64,000 nucleotides of DNA, taken from contig JAQGBZ010000142.1 of assembly GCA_034687125.1 (NCBI GenBank), positions 85,789 through 149,788 of the forward strand, written 5' to 3'. The notes beneath the pieces are model-generated. The model was given only the letters and a program-made list of their open reading frames with translations, was not told the origin of the DNA and did no database searches. This stretch comes from Neelides folsomi (Eukaryota; Arthropoda; Collembola; Neelipleona; Neelidae). Positions 1 through 12,998 of this stretch are shown here, piece by piece; the first letter of the stretch is position 1, and every line of letters begins with the position of its first letter. The position numbers and the translations under genes were made by a program.

Positions 1-3000
1 TGTCTTGTCGAGACTTCCCCATCCAGTTGGCATAAGTTTTCCCGATCCCTTTCCCATCCCTTCAATAACAAATTGACATTTAGATTTTATAAAAATTGAA
101 CTTTTGTTCAAATGAACTTTGAACCAATCTGAACTTACTTCAGAGTGTCTGTGACAGTTCTTATGAAAGTGCTCGACTTGTGTTTGGCCATTTCACCAAA
201 TCGAGATTGAGTCGTTACATGAGGCGTATAGGAGTCCAGAATTCCGTCGTGATCTTTCACTCCGTTTGAGGTCAATGGAGGAGAGGATCGGATAATGGCG
301 TTCAGAAAGAATTCCAAATCAATTTGGGCAGCTGAGTCATTCGGAGCCATTCCATTTCCTATTCAAAAAACGAAACAAAAATTATAGGAATTCCAATTCC
401 AAAGCTCAGTTATCTCATAAAATAAAGAATATTGTAATATTATATATTAACATTATATTTTAACTATTTTTAACATTTAATATTTTAATAATTCAACTTA
501 CCGCTTGAATGTCCAATGAATTGGGTGTGTTGAGAAGTCCGGAGAAGTTGATAACCTCTGAGAAGGAATGAAGAAGCTCGGAGTAGAAGAGTTCGGTTGT
601 TTGGATTCTTCCAAGTGACCACTGGGAGACGATGATGTTTAAACATCCTGGCAATTCTAAATGTTGAGTCTTCAGTGATACATCCGGGGAAGATAAAAGC
701 AGCCGGATACGTGCGACTTATGGTGTAACTCAGATTTGCAAAACTGATTCGGAAGGAATCAACTTTTAAGGCCATGTTGGACGTAGAATTGCTCGTCCCC
801 GTTCGGGTGAACAATCCCAAACGCTTCCAATCCTTTACGTAGTTTCTCTCTAAGACTCTTTCCATGGACTTTTCATAATTCAATTTTTCAGTCATCTTCC
901 CATTCAACATTTCGTCGTCGGAAACTGGAAAAAAGTTACAATGATTTGTGTTCATTTTGTTAATATTGTAAAGAGTATTTTTTAATAATCAATATTTAAA
1001 AGATAGTTAATAAAATATATTTAATAAATTGGGCTTACGAGAAAGGTCATCACCATCCTTAGGAGGAGCAAACTTGGCTTGGTTTTGGGTGTTGTTAGAC
1101 GAAGAGAGATACTTGGTCGGACTGGTTGGAAGAGTCCCGCCATGAGTTCCCCAGTCAAACACATATTTGTCTCGTTTGGACGCCTTAGTCTTGATTCCTG
1201 CTTTCTTTGCAGTACTCAGAAGTGTTTTCTTGGCCATGTTCCTGAGAAATACCAAGATTCAATTAGATATGCAAATACATAGAAATGACATTTATTTAAA
1301 AATGTTTATTTTTACTTGAAAGTCATGCTCTTTCTCTTCGTGTTTGGAACTGGCGGAGGATCCATATTTGAATTTTGACCAGCAAAGGCATAATAGCTGA
1401 AAATGTGCGGAGGGTGACGAAGTTTATTGATCGTTTTGCGCAACATGTCAATGCTGTCTGATCCAACAGAGTTATCAAATATGATCTTCATTTGCTAATA
1501 AATAAAATTAACAATAATTAACTAATATATTGTAAAAGTAATGATGAGTAGTGATTAAAAATTAAATCAATTGAGTGAGTATAATAATAGATTGTAAAAT
1601 TCTGCAACTGTAATGAACCTGGAAAGAAGTAGTTCGTAAATGAAGACCATATTGTGGGATATCATTGGCGATGTCAGAATGCTTCATGTTCATTCTTTTC
1701 TCTCTCGTAATTGAAGTAATCGGAAATGAGCGAATGATCTTGCGCTCAGATTGCACTAATTAAAAATTATTAATTAATACTTGAAATTCGTTCATTGAGG
1801 AATATAGATATGGAGCTCTAATATAAAATAAGTTAGTTGATATGATTAAATCTTTGGTTCAAAATCTTACAATCGTCCAAAGGCACTCCTTTGAATATTA
1901 CTCGGTAATTGGTCAAATACAAAATCCCCTCTGAAGGAAAATATTTCAATTGCGGCATGTTGACATCAACATAATCGGCCAAAAGGAAAGCTCGAATTTG
2001 ACCGTCAAATCCATTAATGAATTCTTCGCCACAAAGAAGAGTTGGTGCAGGGATTTTGGGCTAAAGGAAAAATTAATTCATATTAGTTAAATATGATAAA
2101 CTAATTACTATTACCAGTAGATTAAAATATATATGAATAAAAGAATGTAAAATCACTCGTTGAATTGTTGGGTTCCTCTGTGACTCTTTGTACACCGCTT
2201 CTAAGGTTTCAATTTGCATGTGCACCATGCCTGGAATCATCAAATGAAGTGAAGCAATGTGTTCACTCGTTACGCCGCTCTCATTGCATACCTAATAAAT
2301 GTAAATCATAATTAATTAGTCATTAATTAGTAAATATATGTCTAATCAATTTATATAATTGTAATAAAATTCCAAATTTAATTTACTTTGTCAACAAATC
2401 TTGAGATGAATTTGATTGTTGTTGAGATTGACTCTGCCATTGGGTCCATCTCTTCTATCTTCATTGACTCAGCACCAAGGCTATCCGTTTCCGCGATACT
2501 GAATGAAAAAATCCAATTTTTTAGTAATTATTTTATAATGAATTGATTATATTTAATACCTAGTTATGTTACTTCCTTTGTCATCGTCCACGTGCTTGAA
2601 CTCTCTGAAACGTCCAGAGTATGAATGAAGAGGAACCAAAAGCGAAACCATTCGTGTCACGTAATGAATGGCCTGGCTATAAACTGTTGATTCCTCGATA
2701 CCCACCATTTCCTCGAGTTTTTCTATTTAATTTTTCACAATTAAAAACTTATAATAATAGTAATTATAACAAGTTTGGAAATAATTATTGAAACCTGGCT
2801 CAATGGTTGACGCAATTCTCAATTGCTCAGCCGCAATCTCAAGGGAGGTTCTTTGATCAACGACCTTCGTTTCCTTCTGTTGATTCTATATAAGTAATAA
2901 TGATTAAAACATTGTACAATAATATTTTTATCTCTAAGTAAAATCATTGTTAACTTTGAGTAATTCTTACGTCATGGTGATTGTAAGGGCTTGAACTTTT

Positions 3001-6000
3001 CTTTTCCTGTTTAACGTACAAGGCACGGATATGTTGCTCAACATCAGAATAAAAGCACGTTTCCCAAAACTGTTGCGATTTCCAGACAAGATTGTCCTTT
3101 AGAATTTAAGAATAATTATTTGCTTAATGTATTTAAAAATAAAATTTGAAAAGTGAGGAATCTAAATTGGTGAATTACCTGAATGGAAGTGTAAGCGAAC
3201 TGAATCACCCCGGTGTTGAGTTTCCGGCAGAACGCCATGGCAAGGGGCAATAAAGCATATGCAATTCCATTCCCGTCAAGGACATGTACTCCCTATTGAA
3301 ATAGAAATTGTTTAAATATTCAAATAAAATTGTATTTTATTTAATTAAATATTAATTGATGTACCCTGAGTGCCGAAGCCATTAATTTTACTACAAAGTC
3401 GAATTGCTTTGGTTCAAGCATTGCTTTGTTCCCTTCAACATGTTCGTTGAGCTCTCGGCAAAGCATCAACTTGGCCTCTTTGTTGTCAAGGAATCGTGTA
3501 ACAGCGTCCAGGGTTTTCATCGCCTCCGACAACTTATTTTCAAAGATGTTGGTAATGCATTGGCGTAGAACCTAGGAAAAAATATTAAGTAAATAAGTCA
3601 CAAGTTTAATTATACTTAATTCAATTAAATTTAAATTACATTAAGACGAAGAACGGAATTATTAGCAATTGGTCCATTTTGACCAGAGTGGACGAGAGAC
3701 CCCATGGGAACATTTCGGGACAAATTCGGGGTCGTCGACTTTTGGTACCTATTCCACAAATTGGAATGTTTGAAAATAATTATCATTAGCTTAAACATTT
3801 CTTTAAATGTCGTGTTTTTATAAGATAATTTCAAACCGCTCAATTGACTGCTTTTGCAACCCTTCGTTCATAATTTTCTCCACTACTTCCTCTTCGAGCA
3901 ATGGGAAAAATGGTGCGCCTAGTTGAGAGGTTGGCTTTAAACTTTTTGGCACATACTCTTGAAAATGAGGGTTTTCGTTTAGGAACATCTTTGAGGCCAG
4001 TTCCTTTAAGTTTAAAACAAATTGTAATTTAAATTTCAATTTGATTCATTTCACAAAATTACCTGGATGTGAACCATGACTTTTTTGTGGTCTTGAGATT
4101 CAAGCCTTAGTTGTTCTGGAAGTGAACAGTAAAGTTCGTCCCAAATGTCACAAGGTCTCCATGGACATCCTCGCTCGTTGACAAACTTATTGAAGTACAT
4201 CGCTCCCAGGATCTTAACAAGAAGCTGATTTTGCGCCAAATCCAAATTCTTGACAATATGCTTGCACTAAAAGAAATTGAAAAATTGATTCATCATCATT
4301 ATAATGTCAAAATAATTTGGTCAGTTCCCAACCTTGTGAAATGTTATAAAGGGTTTGGGATGGATCCGGACTATGACGAGAGATTCTCGGTATCCCAAAA
4401 ACATCTCTGCAATTATTCTGAGAAATATCGCTCGAATTTCTTTGTCTAGTTGAACGAGATTCGAAGGCTTGATGGCAAGTGGGTGAAAGGCAAAGTCAGC
4501 ATATTTCAATTCTGGCTGAAGCACACTTGTGAGCAGTTCAGTTGCAAAGGCCACAGTAGAATCTGGGAGGCAAGGCAAAGATACGTCTGAAGGCACTGTT
4601 ATGGAACCGCCGTCCAAGTCAATCACGATTACTTCCTGAAAAAGTTAATATAAAATAAAGAATAATTAAGGATATTCAAGAAAAAAAATTAGGAGAAAAA
4701 ATGTATTTAAAAGAGATTGTGAGATAATATTACCAGATTATTGCAATCCATTTTGGTCGTGGAATGGACTCCAATAATGAACGGAGTTGGACTATCGGTA
4801 ACTTCAATGATCTTAGATGGAAGAATGGGCACATAAACATGGTCGAAGACAAATGGATACATCAATGAGCTAATGGCGTGGCAAGCTTCAGTTAACCTCA
4901 TTAAACTGTTCGAATGGAACAGTAGCTTCTGCTCATTCATAACAGCACAAAAAAGAACAAGAGAGTTCTTAATTCCTGATAAAATAATTAAAAATAAATG
5001 AAGTTGTTTAAAATGTAAATAACAAAATCGTGACAAGATTAAGAAACCAATATTTGGATTTGTATATTATTGTTATGAAATTGGCAGATTTTGTAAAATT
5101 TACCTATTTGAGCCAAGAGGTTTGCCACGGTGGTGTTTGTGACTGGAATCATTGGGTTCTGAGGCGGCTGGATGGCCTGTCGATCTCCACCCCCAATACT
5201 GTATCTGATTTGAGGACCCCCCGGAGGAGGAACCTAATTGAACAAGTGGAATGTAAAAGCTTCCTCATTAGATTATATTTCAAATTGCTTCAATTTTATT
5301 TCCAACTTACTGCCACTGAACCGATCATGTTCCCAATGAGTACTTCGAGCGTAGCATTGATCATGTTCGTATTGACCGAGAATATGGTTCCCAAACAATT
5401 CTAATACATAAAAGTAATCATAATTATTTTTAAATTAAAATCTAATTAATTTTATTTAATCTAAGATTTAAACAGCTTTCAAATTACCCGGAATGCATCT
5501 GGTAAATTGAAATTTGAAATGAGGACCAAACACTTCGGTGCATAATGAGTCTTTGTCTCTGAGTCATTTCCTTTAATAGTCAAATTCGGGTTCTCCTGCC
5601 CTTCAGCTTCGTCCGCCTAAAAAATTAATAAATATCATTAATCATTAATTTCATTTATTTTAAATTTAAAATGGATTTAAAAAGGTTTAAACAGTGACAG
5701 TTGTCATAGTAAGTTGGTTTATCACAACCATAAATTTTAATTTGGGTATCCATGGAAATATATTTATTAATAATATAGAAAAAAATTGTAAAAAATACCT
5801 CGTCGCTGGCTACTTCAAAGGTGTTGGATCTTTCCTCATGAAAGGTCAAACAACCGAAATATTTCCGACCTCCTTTGAGATCCGTGAGGACGGAAGTAAA
5901 AAACTTGGGCTCTTGGTAGTCTCTTTCGATTCTCCACCCTTGGGGTTGGCACACCTAAACAGACATTTAAATGAATAAATATTTGATAATATTATCCATT

Positions 6001-6202
6001 TCTAACCAGGCCAATGTCATCAAAGAACGGGTGGTCTTCCCAGTCTTTTTTGGGGAATCTTTGAAGGACGCTTCCCCTTGGCTCGTTGGCTACAAGAAAA
6101 CGAGAAATTAATATTTATTTATTTGACCAACAATTCATTGATCTTACTCGTCTCGTCGATAGTGTAGCCGACAACGGCAAAGTAATCAATGAGTCTTGCC
6201 AT
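1..6202 (-). CDS. Sbf: Set-binding factor / MTMR5-MTMR13 (DENN-GRAM-pseudophosphatase), 5' part, runs off left edge
   Basis: Large pseudophosphatase and DENN-type Rab exchange factor acting in endosomal phosphoinositide traffic. It starts [13 protein letters not shown], close to the vertebrate MARLADYF start. I could join 25 exons in phase (high to low): 6202-6148, 6089-6007, 5954-5799, 5616-5488, 5400-5311, 5233-5104, 4975-4734, 4635-4333, 4266-4063, 4003-3837, 3748-3640, 3571-3365, 3292-3179, 3096-2971, 2885-2795, 2722-2560, 2498-2387, 2291-2157, 2060-1871, 1755-1619, 1494-1316, 1241-1039, 924-502, 358-139, 59-1. This gives about 1342 residues. The DENN module (about 1-430) carries [13 protein letters not shown] and [14 protein letters not shown]. 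The SBF2 region (about 530-750) has [14 protein letters not shown]-like segment lies near 875-1000, and the myotubularin domain begins near 1110 ([12 protein letters not shown]). The phosphatase loop, remaining MTM domain and PH domain would lie left of the window. Identity is secure; individual splice sites are predictions. Confidence 0.93.
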
Positions 6203-6974
6203 GATGGACTTGGCAAGACTGAATATCAATCAATTTTTAATACATTTGTGTAGGGCCCGGAGCCTAACCCTTTAACCACCACCCTTCTATCCCAACCTAA
6301 ACGTCTCCTAATTCCCTTTAACCGGACTTTAACAAGACAATTAAAGTGAGGATAATGAGAGGAATCTGAGAAAATGAAAACGAAAGGTCAATGACCCTAA
6401 TGTTACCCTATGCTTTCACCAAAAGTGAGAGAAAATGAAAACGGGACAAAATTGTGAGAGCTGTGTCTCCTTCGAGAGTTCGACTGCGAATGAAAAAGTT
6501 TGCAGAAAATTAACACAAAGACTTTCTCCACACTATGGGTTGCATTGCGAACCAACGAGCCAATCAAAAACGACGGCTATGACACCAATGGTGGATTCGA
6601 GCATTGCGCTCGTCATGTGTCAGACCTATTCGCAAGTTTTAGATATTCCCTATCTAATATTCATTTTCTTTCTCTCTGACAATTGGATTTGGATGCCACG
6701 TCAAGATTGAAACAAAACCGTCCGTCTTGAGAAGAACCAAATTATTGGTAGATTATTAATTAAATATTATTAATTAATATGTTAACTTGACCCTTTAATT
6801 ATTTACCATTACACTCTTTTTCATATGCGGGTTGAAACTAGTAAAATACCATTTGGGAACCTTGATTAATTGATTTATTGAGTTTGATGGCAATTGGAAG
6901 GCCGGGAGAGAATTTAGGGAATTTGAAACCAGACGGATTAATTTATTTGTTCTTTAACTTATTTAGATTGTAAA
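6203..6974. promoter_or_regulatory. Divergent intergenic region between Sbf and beta-COP
   Basis: These 772 bases separate the Sbf start codon (minus strand) from the beta-COP start codon (plus strand), so they should hold both promoters and both 5' UTRs. I see no clear TATA box for either gene. A 91-codon open frame at 6435-6710 has no recognisable protein character and is more likely UTR or promoter sequence. Confidence 0.5.
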
Positions 6975-9900
6975 ATGAAAGAGAGGAGTCAATATAATTC
7001 GGCGGAGCCTCCGTGCTACACCATCATTAATTTACCAACAGATGTGGAACAACCAAGTGAACTTCAACTCCGGGCCGACTTGGGTATTTACAAGTTATAA
7101 AATTATAATAAATAAGGCCAGAAAATTATTTTTACAGCTTATTGTTTATATTGGAAATATTAGGTTTAACCCGAAGAGAAAAAGTAGCTTTAATTTAAAT
7201 TAAAGATTTTTGTGTTATTTGGTTTTAATAGAAAAGGGAGATGTCAAAGCCAAAACAGATGCTTTGAAAAAAGTTATTTTCATGATTCTCAGTGGAGAAA
7301 AATTGCCCGGAGTTTTAATGACAATAATCCGGTTCTTGCTTCCACTTCAGGTTCGTAAATCATTTCATCATCCCCCAAATTAATTATTATTTATTTAAAT
7401 AGGATCACACAATAAAGAAGCTACTTTTGGTATTTTGGGAAATTGTTCCTAAAACTTCAGCAGATGGGAAATTGCTCCACGAGATGATCCTCGTCTGTGA
7501 CGCGTATCGAAAGGTAAAAGGTGAAATAATGTCAAGGAGGAATTAAAACTTTTATTTTAATTGGCAGGACCTTCAACATCCTAATGAATTCATCCGAGGC
7601 TCAACATTGCGATTCCTCTGCAAATTGCGTGAGCCGGAATTGTTGGAGCCTTTGATGCCCGCCATCCGAACTTGCCTTGAACACAGGCACGCTTATGTCA
7701 GACGAAATGCTGTCCTCGCCATTTATACAATTTACAAGTAAATTAATACCTACTTATTTAATTATTTTAATTATTAATTTATGTCTTAATTTCATTATCA
7801 ATATAGGAATTTCGAATCACTTATACCTGATGCTCCCGAACTCGTTTCGAACTTCCTTGAAGCTGAACAAGACATGGCTTGTCGGAGAAACGCTTTTCTT
7901 ATGCTCCTTCAAGTCGATCAAAACCGTGCATTGAGTTATCTCACTTCCTGCCTTGATCAAATTGGAACTTTTGGTGACATCCTTCAACTTGTCATTGTTG
8001 AATTGATTTACAAAGTAAAAAGTCGATTTAATTAGAAAATTCATATAATTCATTATCTATATAATTTTATAAAGTATTGATTAAATGTTCTTACCATGTT
8101 TAGGTTTGTCATCACAATCCAGGAGAACGAACCAAATTCATTCGGTCCATTTACAATCTTCTCAATTCGAATAGTTCAGCAGTGCGTTATGAAGCTGCTG
8201 GGACTTTAGTGACACTTTCGAATGCTCCTTCAGCTGTTAAGGTAATTTAATTAAAAGTTTAATTAATGTTTAATTCAAAGTTTAATTTTCATTTCATTAT
8301 TAAAATTGAAAATTTCAGGCTGCTGCCACGTGCTATATTGACTTGATCATCAAAGAGAGTGACAATAACGTGAAGTTGATTGTTCTTGAGCGCCTTTCCA
8401 CTCTCAAGGAAGCTTCACTGAATGAGAAAGTGATGGAGGATTTGGTAATGGACATTCTCCGAATCCTCTCTTCCCCTGATTTAGAAGTCAGAAGGAAAAC
8501 TCTGAATTTAGCTCTTGAGCTCCTCACGACTCGAACTGTCTCAGAAGCAGTTTCATTCTTGAAAAAGGAAGTGACCAGAACTCACAATTCTGTTGAGCAT
8601 GACGATACTGGGAAATATAGACAATTGCTGGTTAGGACTCTTCATCAATGTTGCGTTAAGGTACTAGACATTTACATAATTCCTTAAAACTGTTTAATGG
8701 TTAATAAGATTGATTTCAATATGTTCAATTTAATGTTTACTTTAGTTCCCTGATGTTGCGACGAGTATCATCCCTGTCCTTGCTGAGTTTCTTTCTGATA
8801 CGAATGAATTGGCCGCTTCTGATGTTCTTCTCTTCATGAGAGAAGCTGTCCAGAAATTTCCATCCCTGACGTCAATCATCACTGAGCGGCTGTTGGAGGC
8901 TTTTGGCTCTATCAAATCATCCAAAACTTTGAGATCCACCATTTGGATTCTTGGGGAATTTGCGAGTGCTCGGGAGGACATTGAAAGTGTAATTGCCCAA
9001 ATCAAAGCCTGCTTAGGAGAGGTAAAACCAATCATTTAGTATCTTAATTCCAATCAATTCCTAATCTAATTGAATCACTAATTGTAATTGAGCATGTAAT
9101 TGAATCAATTAATATAATTAGGTACATAATGTTTTGTAATTAAATTTTAATTAAATTCTTAATGCCTTCAGCTTCCACTCGTTGAATCGGAGATGAAGAA
9201 ACTTGGCGGAGGGAAAGAAACAAAAGAGGAAGAAGAAAATAACAAAGAAGGTCAAAAAGAAAAGAGTCAATCTTCTCGACTCGTCACTTCTGATGGCACT
9301 TACGCCACTCAATCAGCCTTTTCCATGCAACAAACCAAAACCAAGGTAAGGATTAATTTCATATAAATATTGATCAATACTCTACATGTTTATATTAAAT
9401 TCATTTTGGAAATTGTTTAAGATTTCTCAATGTGTTTTGGCCATTCATTTCTTTATTTTTATAGGAGGAAGAAATTCCGATTTTAAGGAAACATTTTCTT
9501 GAGGGTGATTTCTTCATCGCAGCTTCCCTTGCCGCTTCCCTCACCAAGATGGTCAGGAGATTATGTCAAAGTCCCAAAGAAAGCGAAAATGTGAAGAATA
9601 AAATAACAGCTGAAGTTATGTTCATCATCACGTCCATTTTGAGACTCGGCACTTCTGGTTCAACCACAATTCCAATATTAATTTCTTTAATTAAAAATCT
9701 TTTAAATTTATTAATTTGAGTTTATTTGGGTAAATTAGGAATTCCAGTCAAGGCAGTTACAGCTGATGACATGGACCGAATGCTCGTGTGTTTGAAAATA
9801 CTTTCTGGGTCAAATGAAGCCATTTCAAGGATTGTGACGAAGGAATGTCGTGGTGCTTTGGCCCTCATGTTGATTGAACAAGCCGAGTATGAGGCTAGCA

Positions 9901-11426
9901 CTTCGAAGAATAAGAAAAAGAAGAATTTGAGTGTGGAAGCCGACGATCCAATCAGTTTCCTCCAACTCATTTCCAGGAATGACATCGTGAACGGAGAAGA
10001 TGTTTTTGCTACCAGCTTGAACCAAGCTGTGGGATTTAACGCCAACAAAGATCACTCAGATGTAAATAATATATTTTAATTCACTTTAAGTTATTTATAT
10101 TATTTACTTTAATTCATAAATTAAGATAATTGTTAGTTAATGTTTTATTTAATTCGTTTCATCGCTTCTAGTTCTCTTCTTCAAAGCTGAGCAAAGTATC
10201 TCAACTCACTGGATTTTCCGATCCGGTTTATGCTGAAGCTTACATTAACGTCAATCAATTTGATATCGTGCTCGATGTTTTACTTGTCAATCAAACGAGT
10301 AAGAATTTCTTTCTTTAACTAATAACTTAAATTGTTCTTTAAAGATTTTAATTTAAATGTACATTTTAAATTTATTCTTTTAGATGATACTTTGCAAAAT
10401 TGTAATCTCGAATTGGCAACTCTTGGAGATTTAAAATTGGTTGAACGGCCGCAATCGATTGTTCTTGGCCCGCATGATTTCACGAATATTCGTGCGAGCA
10501 TCAAAGTGGCTTCTACTGAAAATGGAGTTATCTTTGGGAATATTGGTAATTAATTATTCCAATTATTCTAATAATTTCATGAATATAGCTACTTTATATT
10601 AGGTAAAATGCAAATTGAAAATAATTTTTATATATAAAGTTTACGACGTGACTGGAGCTGCATCTGATCGCAATGTTGTGGTGATGAGCGACATTCACAT
10701 CGATATTATGGATTACATTCTTCCTGCTGCCTGCACTGATGTAGAATTCAGAGCTATGTGGGCCGAGTTTGAATGGGAAAACAAAGTGAGGATTTAAAGA
10801 CATATAGAGTTTATGTCATTTAAACGATAAAACCAATCCTAATACTATTCATATCTTAAATTTGAATTATGTTTGAATTAATAGGTTGGAGTAAATACGA
10901 CCATTACAGATTTACAACAATATTTGCAACATCTTCTCAAATCCACAAATATGCAATGTTTGACACCAGAAAAGGTAAATAGTGAAGAAATTAAAAAGTT
11001 GATCATTCAAACTAATGTTTTTTTTTTAATTTGAAGGCATTGATGGGCGAATGCGGTTTCATGGCCGCGACTCTTTATGCCAAATCCATATTTGGAGAAG
11101 ACGCTTTGGCCAATTTAAGTATTGAGAAGTCTCTTGAAAATCCTTCGTCCCCCGTTACAGGGCACATTCGAATAAGGGCAAAGAGTCAGGTAATTAAATA
11201 AATGCTAATTTATATTTTAATTTATGATCAATTAAATATCTTCAATATTCCTCATTTATTATCTTATTTATTAAATATAATTTTTTATTCTAACAAATAT
11301 TGTTTGGTTTAGGGAATGGCGTTGAGTTTGGGCGATAAGATCAATGTGTCGCAAAAACGAGTGACTCATACTGCAGCATTGGCCACTACAGCTGCTGGGA
11401 AAGGACAACCAACAGAAGCCAATTAA
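6975..11426 (+). CDS. COPB1: Coatomer subunit beta (beta-COP), complete
   Basis: Core subunit of the COPI coat, which drives Golgi-to-ER and intra-Golgi vesicle budding. Seventeen exons join without phase conflict: 6975-7083, 7232-7350, 7403-7513, 7568-7737, 7807-8014, 8104-8241, 8319-8660, 8746-9021, 9172-9345, 9465-9657, 9739-10061, 10172-10298, 10384-10545, 10640-10785, 10885-10974, 11037-11189, 11313-11426. The product is 984 residues; human is about 950. The N-terminal adaptin-like HEAT solenoid includes [31 protein letters not shown] and [10 protein letters not shown]. The C-terminal coatomer appendage includes [34 protein letters not shown] and [20 protein letters not shown] charged linker ([15 protein letters not shown]) joins the two halves. 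Introns are mostly 50-150 nt. Divergent from Sbf. Confidence 0.97.
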
Positions 11427-11558
11427 ATTCCATCAAGTTATTTTCCCCTCCATTTGGTTAAATTATTTGTAAAATTATTAATTGTACTTTCAGGGATTTA
11501 CCAAGTTGTTCTACCTTAATTATTTTCACCTTTGCAATCAATGATTTAAAATCTATTT

Positions 11559-11564
11559 AATAAA
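11559..11564 (+). terminator. Polyadenylation signal AATAAA of beta-COP
   Basis: A canonical AATAAA lies about 130 nt downstream of the beta-COP stop codon, the only one close behind the stop. Cleavage is expected 10-30 nt later. Confidence 0.6.
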
Positions 11565-12448
11565 GGATATTTAAATGTGTTTTGATAATTAGATAATATC
11601 ACACTTATTTAAATTATTAGAATTTAATAGGGACGCATACCAAGAATCTTTTTTTCGAGTACAAGGCTGTTAGTGAAAATGTTAACCATTTCATTTGTAG
11701 TACGAACTTAAAATACGTTGTAAAACATTTAACATGCGACTTGGAATGATAAGAATCTTACGATTGTTGACGATTAGAACATTGAGGAATTTATTTCTTG
11801 TTTATTTATTTAAAATGGTCTACCATTTGGGAGAGAAATGTTTAAGGGAAAATACGAGGAGTTGACGATCAATTCGAGGTTAAATGCCCTTTTGACTATT
11901 AAACGTCGTAGAGGCCATATTATCTAATTTGTATTTAACTTCTGTTACATCAATTTATAAAGTTATGGCAATTTATTACAATATTAGTTAATCGTGTTGA
12001 TCGTAATATATTCTACTGGTTACATGATTAATTCTACAATAAACTAAAACAACAATCTCACTACGAACATTCTAATGTTAAAGAGAGAACATTTGGCATT
12101 GAGATTCCATCGAAGGGATGAGTTGGGTTAACTATTTATTTACAGTGAGTTAGTTATAGAATTTACGAGCAAATATTTAGTTATTCTTGCTCTCTTGAAC
12201 TTCTTTGTTCACGAGTTCAAGGGCTTTGAATGTTTTTAACACATCAGACTACGAGACTTCTTCCAGTCTCAACTTGGATTCATACGAGAACGGAACTAAA
12301 TTGGAAACAAGTAAATAATTAATTATTCATATCTCAATTTATTAATATCAATAGATCTGCAATTATCAGCATTTATTAATAAAAGTATTATTTATATAAT
12401 CATAATTCTACAATTATTATAATTTTCATGATTGTTCCTTTTCCAGTA
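11565..12448. other. Intergenic region before the gonadulin-like gene
   Basis: About 0.9 kb of AT-rich sequence with no convincing open frame. A pyrimidine-rich acceptor (ttccttttccag) ends at 12446, two bases before the start codon of the insulin-like gene. A non-coding 5' exon of that gene therefore probably lies in this stretch. I cannot place its boundaries. Confidence 0.4.
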
Positions 12449-12998
12449 ATGGGGAATTTAAGTTTAACAATTCTGTCCATGGTGGGAATTTTTGTTTTGA
12501 TGTGTCCAAGTCCTTCCACTTCCAACAGCTCGTCTTGTAAAACGAAGCGCCATGAGATTTCACTTTTGGTAACAAAAGCTTGCAAATTTTCCAAACGAAG
12601 TTCTTCCTTCCACTTCAACGGGGCAAAAAACCAAGAAATCGATGTCAAAAGATTCTTCGACACAATTAACAAATTAGGTTAAATCTGATATAAAATTTTT
12701 TTACATATATATATACGAATGTAAATGTAAATTGAACAATTTTTACAACTTGTTTGAATTTGTAGAAGAAGATTATCTCAAGATATTGATGCTAAAAGAA
12801 ATTTACGAAGATCTTGAATATCCTGTTAGTCACATTGTTTTTTATCTTCTTCTTCCACTAAATTTAATGAATATTATTTGATAGACGGAGATGAGAAATC
12901 AGCGAGATTCCAAAAATGGCGAATATGATAAAATTCTCTCACAATGCTGTCTGAATGGATGCACATACTTAGACTTCGTGCCATTTACAAACTGTTAA
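12449..12998 (+). CDS. Insulin-superfamily prepropeptide, gonadulin (Dilp8)-like
   Basis: Three exons (12449-12677, 12766-12824, 12885-12998) join in phase into a 133-residue precursor. Residues 1-25 form a signal peptide (MGNLSLTILSMVGIFVLM...). A B-chain-like segment has Cys30 and Cys45, followed by a convertase site KFSKR at 46-50. A connecting region follows. The A-chain-like end carries Cys117, Cys118, Cys122 and Cys133, and the stop codon comes directly after the last cysteine. Thus there are six cysteines outside the signal peptide in the insulin order. The A-chain begins as the insulin signature (CC-x3-C-T-x3-F) but its last gap is ten residues, not eight; the B-chain gap is fourteen, not eleven. 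Such deviation, plus the neighbouring IGF-like gene, suggests gonadulin, a secreted ligand related to fly Dilp8. The acceptor at 12446 favours the start at 12449 over the upstream in-frame ATG at 12428. No transcript support is available; another divergent insulin-like peptide is possible. Confidence 0.68.

Noticed and set aside
12400-12672. Minus-strand 90-codon frame resembling a takeout/JHBP-type lipid-binding protein (IVKLKFPITGKGT)
   Set aside because: It is exactly antisense to exon 1 of the gonadulin-like gene. It lacks partner exons in phase, and the downstream minus-strand continuation has an in-frame stop. The plus-strand model has signal peptide, splice sites and cysteine pattern.
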